Part shown: positions 17,776 through 26,412 of the stretch, piece by piece
Layout of the letters: every line of letters starts with the position of its first letter
Position numbering within the stretch: position 1 is the stretch's first letter
Source of the DNA: Paenibacillus planticolens
Lineage (GTDB): Bacteria > Bacillota > Bacilli > Paenibacillales > NBRC-103111
DNA length: 64,000 nucleotides
Direction of reading: 5' to 3'
Assembly (NCBI RefSeq): GCF_013141725.1
Contig: NZ_WHNZ01000015.1
Coordinates: forward strand, 372,001 to 436,000
The notes under the pieces: generated by a model
Databases searched by the model: none
What the model saw: the letters and a program-made list of their open reading frames with translations, nothing else
What the model was told of the DNA's origin: nothing
Translations under genes and position numbers: made by a program

Positions 17776-18951
17776 ATGTCATTTACAGGATCAAAACGGC
17801 TTAGTCAGTTAGGATCGGCTATTTTTTCGGAAGTGGCAGATTGGAAGAGAGAGGTTATGAACCAAGGGGTAGACGTCATAGATTTAGGTATAGGAAGTCC
17901 TGATCTCCCCCCGTCTGAACGCATTTTGAATGCCATTACTGAGGCTGTGCGCAACCCGGCGCACTATGGATACCCGACATCGGAAGGAAGCTTAGCCTTT
18001 CGGGAAGCGGTGGCCAGATGGTACCAGTACCGATTCGGCGTAGAGCTTAATCCTGAGAATGAAATTTTAACGTTAATGGGCTCACAAGATGGTCTTGCTC
18101 ACTTGGCGCTTTCACTCTGCGATCCTGGGGACATCGCTCTTGTTCCCGATCCAGGTTACCCCATATATTCGGCAAGTCTTGTGCTGGCGGGAGTTGAGCC
18201 TTACTTGCTACCCCTGCGCGCAATCAATGATTTTTTACCACAATTAGATGACATTCCAGTAGACGTGGCTGCCAAGGCGAAGTTCATCCTGTTAAACTAT
18301 CCGAGCAATCCGCTGTCTGCTGTTGCAGATCGTGCTTTTTTTGAGCATTTGATTGCCTATGCCAAAAAGCATGAGTTGCTTGTCGTACACGATCTAGCCT
18401 ACTCTGAAATGGCTTTTGACGGCTTTAAGCCGATCAGCATTTTGGAGATCGAAGGCGCTAAGGAGGTTGCTGTCGAGTTTCATTCTCTGTCCAAAAGCTT
18501 TAACATGGCAGGTTGTCGGATCGCTTTCCTCACCGGTAATGAGGCTGCTGTAAAGGCTCTGCGAACGCTCAAATCAAATATTGATTATGGCGTATTCGGT
18601 GCTATTCAGGCGGCTGGGATTGCAGCATTAGAGGAAGATATGGAACACGATCATTCTGTTGCCGATGTTTATGAGAAAAGGCGTAATACATTTATTTCGG
18701 CTTTAAAGGATGCGGGTTGGATCATACCGCCCCCCAAGGCAACCATGTTCATCTGGGCACCCATTCCAAAAGGATGGACATCTCGACAAATTTCCCGGGA
18801 AATGCTGTATCGTGCAGGTGTAGCCGTTATACCTGGAGACGCTTTCGGAGCGGAAGGAGAAGGCTATGTGCGAATTGCTCTGGTGCAAGATGAAGTCAGA
18901 TTGCTTGAGGCGGCAAAGCGCATAGGAGATTGGCTTCGAACCGTAGAATGA
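17776..18951 (+). CDS. Class I/II aminotransferase, DapL/DapC-like
   Basis: 391-residue PLP aminotransferase. Motifs: DLGIGSPDLPPSERIL (36-51), HYGYPTSEGSLAFREAVARWY (63-83), LLNYPSNPLSAVA, DLAYSEMAFDG and the Schiff-base lysine in HSLSKSFNMAGCRIAF (Lys240). This pattern is that of proteins annotated as LL-diaminopimelate or N-succinyl-DAP aminotransferase, but substrate cannot be fixed from sequence. Start taken as ATG 17776, 8 nt after GAGGA; ATG 17761 lacks an SD. Confidence 0.8.
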   Translation: MSFTGSKRLSQLGSAIFSEVADWKREVMNQGVDVIDLGIGSPDLPPSERILNAITEAVRNPAHYGYPTSEGSLAFREAVARWYQYRFGVELNPENEILTLMGSQDGLAHLALSLCDPGDIALVPDPGYPIYSASLVLAGVEPYLLPLRAINDFLPQLDDIPVDVAAKAKFILLNYPSNPLSAVADRAFFEHLIAYAKKHELLVVHDLAYSEMAFDGFKPISILEIEGAKEVAVEFHSLSKSFNMAGCRIAFLTGNEAAVKALRTLKSNIDYGVFGAIQAAGIAALEEDMEHDHSVADVYEKRRNTFISALKDAGWIIPPPKATMFIWAPIPKGWTSRQISREMLYRAGVAVIPGDAFGAEGEGYVRIALVQDEVRLLEAAKRIGDWLRTVE

Positions 18952-19043
18952 AAGTTAGAGATTTTGGTAAAAATAGGAGAATGAGAGATATATTAAATCG
19001 TATTGAGTAACATTAAACCTTAATAGTTGAAAGGGGCAAGCAT

Positions 19044-20180
19044 ATGGACGCCATTTCCTCATTGTCAGAGCTTTTAGCTGAGCAGAAGCCATCATCGTTT
19101 GTAGAAATTCCAGGAGTCCTGGGCCAGACGTTTGGGCAAGCGACAATTGCAGCTACATTACCTATGAGCAAGTTATTTTCACTCTATGAAGTTGATTTAG
19201 AAGTGCAGCGTGCGATTATTCCACGCAATCTTTCTAAATTAATCGATTATGTCAATCTGTATTTAGAAAATCGCCAACCGATCTATTTCCCGGGAATCAT
19301 TTTCTCGGCAAGAGGCGCAGGTCAATATGATGAAGAGCAACAAGCGCTTCGATTGCAGCCTATTGAAAAATTATACGTGGTAGACGGCCAGCATAGGCTG
19401 GCAGCATTCCAGCGCATTATGGAAACGTTGCAAAGCCAGATGGCTCGCGCCAAAGACCGCCGGGAATATGAGAAAATGGAAGAAATTACAGAGAAACTGC
19501 GCCGTTTGTACGCATTCCCGATTTCGACCATGACGTATTTGGACATTAACGCCCGTCAAGAGCGTCAGCTGTTCTCTGACATTAACAAGCTTCCAAGGAA
19601 ACTTGGCGGTAACCTGGCTGTGCTTCGCGACCAGCGCAGATTTTATCATGTGGCTGCAACGGAGCTTGCTGCTAAAGCGCCAGCCATGCAAAAGCTGACG
19701 GTTGATATGTTCTCTGAACGCGGCAAGTCGCCGGAGTATCTGTTCTCCTATCACTTGCTGATTGAAATCTTGGTTGCTTTGTTTGAAGGCAGAATGAAAT
19801 CCGCTGCGCGAAATAACGGTTATCAGTATGAGGATAAAGATCTGCAGGATCTGGTGTCTTTAGCGGGGACCTACTTCAACGGCTTGTTGAATTATTTGGA
19901 GGCACCAGCTAAAGGCGAATTAGTTTGGACGGAAAATATCCAAATTGCTCTAGCCTTGTTTATTCATGAAGAAGCTACGAAAACAGGCAAATTCAATCGT
20001 TATGCGCTTGAACATGCTTTGAAAATACTTCCTCATGTGAACTGGAACGGGATCTACGCGGGTGACGAGAAGGATCGTTTGCCTAGACGTACCCGCATCA
20101 TGAAAGCCTACAATTTCATCAAAAACTTCTATCAAGAACAGAATGCATTCTTGATCAGCGATAAGGAGGACGTGAGCTAA
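19044..20180 (+). CDS. DGQHR-motif (DndB-like) protein 1
   Basis: 378 residues, soluble. The family motif DGQHR is at 114-118 (YVVDGQHRLAAF) and a second conserved element LFSDINK at 176-182 follows, as in DndB/DGQHR proteins whose core resembles the ParB/sulfiredoxin fold. A charged helical segment (125-155) lies between them. DndB proteins regulate phosphorothioate DNA-modification operons, but no dndA or dndCDE gene is present here. It is coupled to a second DGQHR gene by TAATG. RBS AAAGGGG, 7 nt spacing. Biochemical role unknown. Confidence 0.85.
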   Translation: MDAISSLSELLAEQKPSSFVEIPGVLGQTFGQATIAATLPMSKLFSLYEVDLEVQRAIIPRNLSKLIDYVNLYLENRQPIYFPGIIFSARGAGQYDEEQQALRLQPIEKLYVVDGQHRLAAFQRIMETLQSQMARAKDRREYEKMEEITEKLRRLYAFPISTMTYLDINARQERQLFSDINKLPRKLGGNLAVLRDQRRFYHVAATELAAKAPAMQKLTVDMFSERGKSPEYLFSYHLLIEILVALFEGRMKSAARNNGYQYEDKDLQDLVSLAGTYFNGLLNYLEAPAKGELVWTENIQIALALFIHEEATKTGKFNRYALEHALKILPHVNWNGIYAGDEKDRLPRRTRIMKAYNFIKNFYQEQNAFLISDKEDVS

Positions 20181-21358
20181 TGGAAGGATTACGCCTTAAA
20201 ATGACGATTCATCCGTTTTGTGAAAAATTCGGACTTTCCACCGTTGCCTTGCGCGTGCAGGATTTGCTCAATTATACGATGATCGACCCTATGGTGCAGC
20301 GGAAGCTTAGCAATATGCAAAGACGCAAAATTTCTACGTATTTGCAAGAACGCGAGTTGGACCATGTTTTCTTCGGACCGGTTACGCTTTCGCTTCGCGA
20401 AGTGAATCAATTGTCCAAGGGTGAGAAGGAGTTTCTGCTGAGACACGGCTCGAAACTTTCTATTTTGGATGGGCAGCACCGGATTCTTGCGCTTGGTTAT
20501 GTAAACGAGCAAATGCAGAAGGAAGTAAGACGCTACGAGAAGAAGCTTGTGCTTCTGAAAATCAAACAGCGTAAAATGCCGCAGGATGCGGATATTAAGC
20601 AAGAAGTTGAAGAGACGGAAGGCACGATTAATCAACTGGAAAGCAGACGTCTCGATTTAATGGAGACACAACTTGCTGTGCAGATCTACATCGGCTTAAC
20701 GGAGGAAGAAGAGCAGCAGTTATTCGGCGACATCAACTCCAAAGTACAACTGGTGAGTAAGGAGCTTGGACACTCTTTCGATTCCATTGATCCGCTTAAT
20801 TTGGTTATTCAGCAAGTCGTTGATCACAACGTGTATCTCAAAGCTGTTGGCGTGGAGCGACGCAGCAATTTGACATCATTCAACAAGAATTTCACGTGCT
20901 TCAGCTGGTTATACGCGACAGCTACGATGTTGTTTTCAGGCAGAATGCAGCCGTCTTATGAGCTTCAGCGTAAAATTCGCCACGATCCTTCGACGTATGT
21001 TGAAATTCTGCACCAGTTTTTCAATACGTTATTGCCGATGATGCCGGAGCAGCCGGGTCTGGCGCAGTACACGTCAGCGAATCGTGTTATTCAGGAAAGT
21101 ATCGCGCTTTATTCAAACCGTTTCTTATTCCCGAATGGGCATTACAACGAAGAATGGACAGATTGCCTCCAAATTCTTGAAGGCTTTGACTGGTCGCATG
21201 AGAATGAGGAATTGATCTATGTCTTCGGCGCTTTGGATAATGGTAAAATCAACCTGATTCACGAGAAATCATTGAAAAAGCACGTGAAGCTTGTCCAATT
21301 TTTCCTCGAAGGTACGGATGCAGAACGTGCGTCTGAGGAAGAAGAATCTACTGCATAA
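20180..21358 (+). CDS. DGQHR-motif (DndB-like) protein 2
   Basis: 392 residues, the partner of the gene upstream. DGQHR is at 97-101 (LSILDGQHRILALGYV), LFGDINSKVQLVSKELGHSFD at 181-201. Between them, residues 105-165 are a long charged helix likely to form a coiled coil (KEVRRYEKKLVLLKIKQRK). The two proteins share layout but little sequence outside the motifs, so they may form a heteromer. The ATG overlaps the previous TAA by one base. The C-terminus is acidic. A strong terminator ends this two-gene unit. Function unknown. Confidence 0.85.
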   Translation: MEGLRLKMTIHPFCEKFGLSTVALRVQDLLNYTMIDPMVQRKLSNMQRRKISTYLQERELDHVFFGPVTLSLREVNQLSKGEKEFLLRHGSKLSILDGQHRILALGYVNEQMQKEVRRYEKKLVLLKIKQRKMPQDADIKQEVEETEGTINQLESRRLDLMETQLAVQIYIGLTEEEEQQLFGDINSKVQLVSKELGHSFDSIDPLNLVIQQVVDHNVYLKAVGVERRSNLTSFNKNFTCFSWLYATATMLFSGRMQPSYELQRKIRHDPSTYVEILHQFFNTLLPMMPEQPGLAQYTSANRVIQESIALYSNRFLFPNGHYNEEWTDCLQILEGFDWSHENEELIYVFGALDNGKINLIHEKSLKKHVKLVQFFLEGTDAERASEEEESTA

Positions 21359-21387
21359 ATCTACTGCTAAATCTAAGGAAACTACCA

Positions 21388-21428
21388 GCCTCTCACTCTT
21401 AACGAATGTTAAGAGTGAGGGGTTTTTT
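21388..21428 (+). terminator. Terminator of the DGQHR pair
   Basis: A perfect 12-bp stem CTCACTCTTAAC / GTTAAGAGTGAG with loop GAAT, then GGTTTTTT. Confidence 0.9.
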
Positions 21429-21566
21429 GGCTTTTTCCTGAGGTATTTCAATGCATGCGGATGCTAGATTTGGACGAAATATACGAACTCCTTCTATCAT
21501 TCGTCTATATCAGAAATAGAAAGCTAGAATACTATATACTATAAAGCTTGAAAGGAGGAGAAAACG

Positions 21567-21758
21567 ATGAGTTGCTCCGTATTAGCTACTTTAAACCGCA
21601 TCAGCTTTGGCACTGTCATCACTATTCATGCTGGCACTACTCCGAACCACACAGGCAAATTCCTTGGTGTTGAACACGGTAATGTTATACTTGCAAGTAA
21701 TAACGGTACTATCTTCTTCTTCCCGATCGATAAAATCGCCGTAATCCACATTCCTTAA
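21567..21758 (+). CDS. Small conserved protein, Sm/DUF2642-like
   Basis: 63 residues, rich in beta-branched residues: TVITIHAGTTPNHTGKFLGVEHGNVILASNNGTIFFFPIDKIAVIHIP. The run of five short strands ending in a proline/isoleucine strand resembles small SH3/Sm-like barrels such as DUF2642 proteins of Bacillales, some of which are spore-associated; this is a resemblance only. AAAGGAGGAG (21551-21560) is a very strong SD. Followed by a terminator, so it is probably monocistronic. Confidence 0.75.
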   Translation: MSCSVLATLNRISFGTVITIHAGTTPNHTGKFLGVEHGNVILASNNGTIFFFPIDKIAVIHIP

Positions 21759-21770
21759 AAAAAGATTGGA

Positions 21771-21820
21771 AGAGGCTGTCTTGATAGGTCAGAAATGATC
21801 TGATGGATAGTCTCTTTTTT
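21771..21820 (+). terminator. Rho-independent terminator
   Basis: AGAGGCTGTC / GATAGTCTCT stem with two G-U pairs, a 25-nt loop that can fold internally (AGGTCA/TGATCT), then TTTTTT. Confidence 0.7.
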
Positions 21821-21852
21821 ATGTATTGCCTTGATAGTGCTTGTGTCATTGA

Positions 21853-22031
21853 GGAACAACAGTCCGTTAATTCCACTAAAAACAGCCGTTACGCTAATTG
21901 AGTGAGAACTGTGTTCCGCTATTTTGCGGATTTCAAGCTAAGCGAAGGCTTATGGAGTCAAATAAGGCCCTGTACTTCCCATAAGATCGTGAAAGCAGTA
22001 CGAATGGCAAAAATAGCGCCCTGTAGTTCCC
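21853..22031. repeat. Four-box dispersed intergenic element, copy A
   Basis: Four boxes related to GGAACTACAGGGCGCTATTT begin at 21853, 21904 (forward) and 21959, 22009 (inverted, reading AAATAGCGCCCTGTAGTTCC). Spacing is 51, 55 and 50 bp. Copies B (31124-31303) and C (48041-48218) have the same layout. The spacer after box 1 (ACAGCCGTTACGC) also resembles that of copy B (ACAGCCATTTCGC). A small open frame across this copy is judged non-coding. The rest of the 21759-22160 gap holds nothing else recognised. Confidence 0.8.
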
Positions 22032-22160
22032 TCCCACACATGACGAGGGTCGTACCTGTCAGGTATTATGCCGGAGTGCAGACTTTTCTGTTTCAGTCTC
22101 GCCAACTTTGTCCATACTGCATAATGTTAGCAACTTATCAAGCAGGAGGGTCATGAAACC

Positions 22161-22388
22161 ATGTTGGCCGTTCATCAACGTATGGCGGAGTTATGGACAT
22201 TACGCAGAGCGCGGGAGTTGACGCGAGCAGAGCAGGATGAGTTAATGCTGTGCATGGAAGCTAACGCGACATATGTATGGAACCGATTAAAACTAGAAAA
22301 TTTATCGCTTTGTGCATCGCTTACAGGAGACTATGATTGGCTGCATGAAATTTGCGAGCGCATCGAAAAGATTGAACCGAAGCACTGA
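22161..22388 (+). CDS. Small conserved Bacillales protein
   Basis: 75 residues, all-helical in appearance: VHQRMAELWTLRRARELTRAEQDELMLCMEANATYVWNRLKLENLSLCASLTGDYDWLHEICERIEKIEP. This pattern (HQRMAEL, LTxxEQxEL, CLEANA, W-x-x-x-x-LENLS) recurs in small uncharacterised proteins of Bacillales; function unknown. AGGAGGG lies 10 nt before the ATG. The stop is within the terminator stem. Confidence 0.78.
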   Translation: MLAVHQRMAELWTLRRARELTRAEQDELMLCMEANATYVWNRLKLENLSLCASLTGDYDWLHEICERIEKIEPKH

Positions 22389-22412
22389 ACCGAAAGGGTC
22401 GGTGCTTTTTTC
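22381..22412 (+). terminator. Terminator overlapping the stop codon
   Basis: AGCACTGAACC / GGGTCGGTGCT stem with a GAAA loop, then a T-run. The TGA stop (22386-22388) is inside the 5' arm. Confidence 0.85.
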
Positions 22413-22472
22413 CTTTTCTGCTAGAGAGTGGACGGGTATAATGGTAGTAGTCTATTTTTAAGGAGATGCCGC

Positions 22473-25400
22473 ATGGTAAGCTGGTTCAAGCAAGTGGGCG
22501 AAAGGCCTTATAAATTCTTACTTCTGGGTTTACTGCTACTGACAGCGCTATTACTAAGACTATATCTTGCACCGATCTGGGTGGGCTACGATACCGATGT
22601 CCGAACCTTCCTGGCGTGGGCCGATCGTGCCTATATCGTGGGGTTGTCCGGCATGTATACCAACGCTAAGGATTATTTTCTGGATTACCCGCCCGGCTAT
22701 ATGTATGTCCTGTATGTCGTTGGTATGCTGCACCACAAGCTGTCTATTCCATGGGAAAGCGGACAGTCGCTGCTGCTGCTTAAATTTCCTGCCATTCTGG
22801 CAGATATCGTAACCGTATACGTATTGTTTCGACTGGCCTCTAGCTGGAAAGGCGGAGCACGCACATGGCTGCAAGCTATAGGCATTGCTGCGCTGTTTGC
22901 TTTTAATCCTGCGATCTGGTCGAACTCGGCGATTTGGGGACAGGTCGACTCGTTTTTCATGCTGTTTATTATGGCGACATTTTTGCTGCAGCAGCGCGGG
23001 AAGCTTCCTCAAGCGTCCGTATTTATCGCGCTAGCTCTGTTGCTTAAACCGCAGGCGCTTCTTTTCGGTATTTTTCTGCTCATTGACGTTATTCGCAAAC
23101 GCAACCTGATGGTATTCCTGCTGAGTGTGCTCAGCGGCATCGCGACGATCGCGGTCGTTTCGCTGCCTTTTGCCATAGGAAGAGGCTATGGGTGGTTGAT
23201 TGAGCTGTACTCAGGCACGTTGTCCTCATATCCTTATGCTTCCTTGAATGCTTTTAATCTTATGGCGCTGCTTGGCGGCAATTTTATCGATATGAAAACG
23301 AGTTTCCTGCATCTTTCCTACGAAAGATTAGGTTTAGTGCTCATGGTTCTTTCCGTTCTGTACACGGGCTATTTATATATTCGCAGCAAAGGTCAGCGCG
23401 GTGCTGTTTTATACATAGCCTTCTTATTTATTACAGCCGTTTTTATGTGCATGACCAAAATGCATGAGCGCTATTTGCATTACGGCTTGCTGCTGGCACT
23501 TACAAGTTTTATTTATATCAAGGATCGCCGGATTCTAGGCCTGTTTATTGGGTTTAGCTTAACACATTTCATCAATATCGCGGATGTGCTGCTGCGAAGC
23601 TTTCATCAAGACTATCACATTCCGCGCTATGATTCGTTGATGCTGATTGTTTCTGCGATCAATGTTATATTATTTATTTATGCTTGTACTTTGGGATGGA
23701 GGCTTTTCGTGCAATCACAACAAGAACAGAAACGACAGGATGAACCCGTTCCGATTCCAAAAGCTCCGGCGACGGACAAATGGAGCGAGCGCTGGAACGC
23801 TATTTTCAAGCCAAGCGAGGACGGCGTAGAAAGAAGCCCGAAGGGACGTTTTTTCTCGAAAAAAGATATGCTGTATCTCGGCTTGCTGGTGGTCATTTAC
23901 ACGATCATCGCTTTATTCCATCTGGGCGGGCACAAAGCGCCTACAACGTTTTGGAAGCCGACTAATGCAGGAGAAGCGGTTATTGCTGACTTGGGCAGCT
24001 CTCATAACATTACAAGAATTAATACCTTTGCCGGTGTTGGGGAAGGCTCTTATTCCTTCTGGTTTTCCCAGGATGGCCAGCAGTGGCAGGATCAAATCGC
24101 CGTGAAATCGGATCATACCAAGGTCTTCACCTGGAACACGGTGGAACCGAATAAGGACGCTCGTTACGTCAAAATGGTGATTGACGGGCAGGACAGCGCA
24201 CCGCTGCATCTGCATGAAATCGGTATTTTCGGAGATGGCAGCTCGGCTATTTTGCCGATTAAGGAAGTTAAGGAACAAGATATAAACTTGGCGGACGAAG
24301 GGAAAACAGCGAATCTATTCGATGAATCCAGTATAGTACCGTACACGCCTACTTATATGAACGGGACTTATTTTGATGAGATTTATCACGCAAGGACGGC
24401 CTACGAGCATATACACAAAATAGAGCCTTATGAAAGCACGCATCCGCCGCTCGGTAAAGTGCTCATGGCCATCGGCATTTACATTTTCGGACTTAATCCG
24501 TTCGGCTGGCGTATTGTCGGAACGCTGTTTGGCGTCGGAATGATTCCCGTCATCTATGTGTTTGCGAAGCGGATGTTTGGCCGATCCGAATATGCTTTTA
24601 TCGCCGCATTCCTCTTAACGTTTGATTTCATGCACTTTGCGCAAACGCGTATAGCGACCATCGATGTATACGGCGTATTCTTTATCATGCTGATGTTCTA
24701 TTTCATGTACCGCTATACGACACTCAGCTTCTATCGCGAAAAGCTATGGACCACGTTGATCCCTTTGGGGCTGTCCGGCCTATTCTTCGGAATCGGAGCC
24801 GCCTCCAAGTGGATCGTGATCTATGGCGGCGCAGGCCTTGCGCTGCTGCTGCTCTTATCTTTAATGGAACGGTTCAGCGAATACCGGTTCGCCCGGCGGT
24901 TGCTGCAGGAGGAGGCTCCTCCTCAAACAGCGCCTCCGCTCCAGGCGGACAACGATGAAGCGGAAGCGAAACCGGCGCTCACAGAGTCGGAGCGAAGCCG
25001 TCTGATGCTTGTGCAGAAGCTTTTTGCAAGAAATACAATCCTTACGCTGCTGTGGTGTGTATTGATGTTTGTCGTCGTCCCTTTAGGCATCTATACGTTG
25101 TCTTATATCCCATTCATGATGGTTCCGGGACCGGGACACCAGTTGAAGGACGTCGTCACCTATCAGGTGCACATGTACAAATATCATAAGGATTTGGTAG
25201 CGACTCATCCGTTCTCCTCGCCATGGTGGGAGTGGCCGATGATGCTTCGGCCCATCTGGTATTATCAAGCGAAGTTCATGCCGCAAGGCATGCTGTCGAG
25301 CATCGTCTCGTTCGGAAATCCGCTCGTATGGTGGCCTGGCTTCATAGCTGTCCTTTTATCGTTCTACGTGGCTATTAAGAGGAAAGATAAGCTGCTGCGC

Positions 25401-25688
25401 ATGCTGCTGATCGCTTATTGCTCGCAGTATTTGCCGTGGATGCTGGTGCCAAGACTGACCTTCATTTATCATTATTTTGCTATGGTGCCTTTCCTCGTGC
25501 TCATTTTGACTTACTATATCAAAGAGTATTTGGAAGTGGGGCCGCTGCACAAAAGAAGATGGGTCTACGGCTATTTAGCCGGCGTATTCGTTTTGTTTGC
25601 TTTGTTCTATCCGATCCTTTCGGGGATGATCATTCCATCGACCTACTCCTTCTTCCTCCGGTGGCTGCCGGGGTGGAACTTCTTTTAA
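22473..25688 (+). CDS. Two-module GT-C (PMT-type) glycosyltransferase
   Basis: 1071-residue membrane protein. Module 1 (about 15-430) is a GT-C glycosyltransferase with about ten TM helices and an acidic first-loop motif GYDTDVRTFLAWADRAY (Asp40, Asp42). Residues about 485-590 look like an F5/8 type C (discoidin) domain: NITRINTFAGVGEGSYSFWFSQDGQQWQDQ and ARYVKMVIDGQDS. Module 2 (about 615-1071) is PMT-like, with FDEIYHARTAYEHI (Asp635, Glu636), THPPLGKVLMAIG and FDFMHFAQTRIATIDVYG. It probably moves a lipid-linked sugar onto an extracellular acceptor. Start ATG 22473 follows AAGGAGAT. Confidence 0.88.
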   Translation: MVSWFKQVGERPYKFLLLGLLLLTALLLRLYLAPIWVGYDTDVRTFLAWADRAYIVGLSGMYTNAKDYFLDYPPGYMYVLYVVGMLHHKLSIPWESGQSLLLLKFPAILADIVTVYVLFRLASSWKGGARTWLQAIGIAALFAFNPAIWSNSAIWGQVDSFFMLFIMATFLLQQRGKLPQASVFIALALLLKPQALLFGIFLLIDVIRKRNLMVFLLSVLSGIATIAVVSLPFAIGRGYGWLIELYSGTLSSYPYASLNAFNLMALLGGNFIDMKTSFLHLSYERLGLVLMVLSVLYTGYLYIRSKGQRGAVLYIAFLFITAVFMCMTKMHERYLHYGLLLALTSFIYIKDRRILGLFIGFSLTHFINIADVLLRSFHQDYHIPRYDSLMLIVSAINVILFIYACTLGWRLFVQSQQEQKRQDEPVPIPKAPATDKWSERWNAIFKPSEDGVERSPKGRFFSKKDMLYLGLLVVIYTIIALFHLGGHKAPTTFWKPTNAGEAVIADLGSSHNITRINTFAGVGEGSYSFWFSQDGQQWQDQIAVKSDHTKVFTWNTVEPNKDARYVKMVIDGQDSAPLHLHEIGIFGDGSSAILPIKEVKEQDINLADEGKTANLFDESSIVPYTPTYMNGTYFDEIYHARTAYEHIHKIEPYESTHPPLGKVLMAIGIYIFGLNPFGWRIVGTLFGVGMIPVIYVFAKRMFGRSEYAFIAAFLLTFDFMHFAQTRIATIDVYGVFFIMLMFYFMYRYTTLSFYREKLWTTLIPLGLSGLFFGIGAASKWIVIYGGAGLALLLLLSLMERFSEYRFARRLLQEEAPPQTAPPLQADNDEAEAKPALTESERSRLMLVQKLFARNTILTLLWCVLMFVVVPLGIYTLSYIPFMMVPGPGHQLKDVVTYQVHMYKYHKDLVATHPFSSPWWEWPMMLRPIWYYQAKFMPQGMLSSIVSFGNPLVWWPGFIAVLLSFYVAIKRKDKLLRMLLIAYCSQYLPWMLVPRLTFIYHYFAMVPFLVLILTYYIKEYLEVGPLHKRRWVYGYLAGVFVLFALFYPILSGMIIPSTYSFFLRWLPGWNFF

Positions 25689-25698
25689 AGAAAAGGTA

Positions 25699-25727
25699 TT
25701 GACGTTCCCAATAAGCAATGGTAATAT
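25699..25727 (+). promoter_or_regulatory. Candidate ssuE promoter
   Basis: TTGACG (25699-25704) with TAATAT (25722-25727) at 17 bp, or the perfect TATAAT (25725-25730) at 20 bp. One of the two -10 boxes should be used; the spacing of the better hexamer is long. Confidence 0.5.
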
Positions 25728-25753
25728 AATTCCAAGTAAATTACTATGAATTA
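25727..25753. promoter_or_regulatory. 27-bp inverted repeat over the ssuE -10 region
   Basis: TAATTC (25727-25732) and GAATTA (25748-25753) are exact inverted repeats separated by 15 bp and overlap the -10/+1 region. The 27-bp span and AT-rich half-sites recall operators of the cysteine-metabolism repressor CymR, which would fit a sulfonate-related gene; that link is from memory of the motif, not a search. Confidence 0.4.
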
Positions 25754-25769
25754 AAAAGTCGACCGAACA

Positions 25770-25819
25770 GCAGGAGACTCCCACCTTTTATCGAACAAAG
25801 GAAGCGGGGTCTCTTTTTA
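25770..25819 (+). terminator. Leader terminator (possible attenuator) before ssuE
   Basis: GAGACTCC / GGGGTCTC hairpin (one G-U) with TTTTT after it, lying between the promoter and the ssuE ribosome site. No other gene ends here except the glycosyltransferase 100 bp upstream. It may therefore terminate read-through or attenuate ssuE. Confidence 0.65.
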
Positions 25820-25848
25820 TCATCAAAAACTAATGGAGAGTGAATGAA

Positions 25849-26391
25849 ATGGCGAAAGTCGTGATTATCTCAGGCAGTCCAACCCCCACATCCCGCTTGC
25901 ACGGGGTTATTGAACAAGCAAAGAGCGAACTGGTACAAGCAGGACTTGCAGTGGACTGGATTAAAGTACGGGATATCCCTGCTGAGGACTTGTTATATGC
26001 CAAGTTTGACAGCGAAGCCATCGTGAACGCGAATGCGCTTGTTGCTGCAGCGGATGCTGTTCTCGTAGCAACGCCCATCTACAAAGCCTCCTATACCGGT
26101 GTGCTGAAAGCGTTCCTCGATCTGCTCCCGCAAAAAGGGTTGGAACGCAAAATCGTGCTCCCGCTTGCCGTAGGGGGAACGATTTCCCACTTGCTCGCGA
26201 TCGACTATGCCCTCAAGCCGGTGCTGTCCGCACTTGGCGCGCAAAATATTTTGCAAGGCGTCTATGTGCTGGATAAACAAGTGACTTGGGGCGATCAGGG
26301 TCAGGCCATTTTGGATGATGAAATCTCCACGCGTTTGCACGAGTCTTTGGCGCAGTTTGTACAAGAAATTAACTGGCATACCAGCCGCTAA
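25849..26391 (+). CDS. ssuE: NADPH-dependent FMN reductase, SsuE-like
   Basis: 180-residue flavodoxin-like reductase: VVIISGSPTPTSRLHGVIEQ (phosphate loop at the N-terminus), VLVATPIYKASYTGVLKAFLDLLPQKGLERKIVLPLAVGGTISHLLAIDYALKPVLSALGA. The last stretch is characteristic of SsuE, which supplies FMNH2 to the alkanesulfonate monooxygenase SsuD. No ssuD or sulfonate transporter is in this window, so it acts alone here. Start ATG 25849, 8 nt after GGAGAG; an upstream in-frame GTG (25840) overlaps the SD. Confidence 0.85.
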   Translation: MAKVVIISGSPTPTSRLHGVIEQAKSELVQAGLAVDWIKVRDIPAEDLLYAKFDSEAIVNANALVAAADAVLVATPIYKASYTGVLKAFLDLLPQKGLERKIVLPLAVGGTISHLLAIDYALKPVLSALGAQNILQGVYVLDKQVTWGDQGQAILDDEISTRLHESLAQFVQEINWHTSR

Positions 26392-26412
26392 AAGGAAATA
26401 GATATGACGCAG

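Noticed and set aside
19044-21358. A dnd phosphorothioate modification system
   Set aside because: Only DGQHR proteins are present. No cysteine desulfurase, DndC/D/E or restriction genes are within the window.
21902-22156. An 84-codon plus-strand open frame
   Set aside because: It runs through copy A of the dispersed repeat, has no ribosome site, and its translation shows no protein-like pattern.
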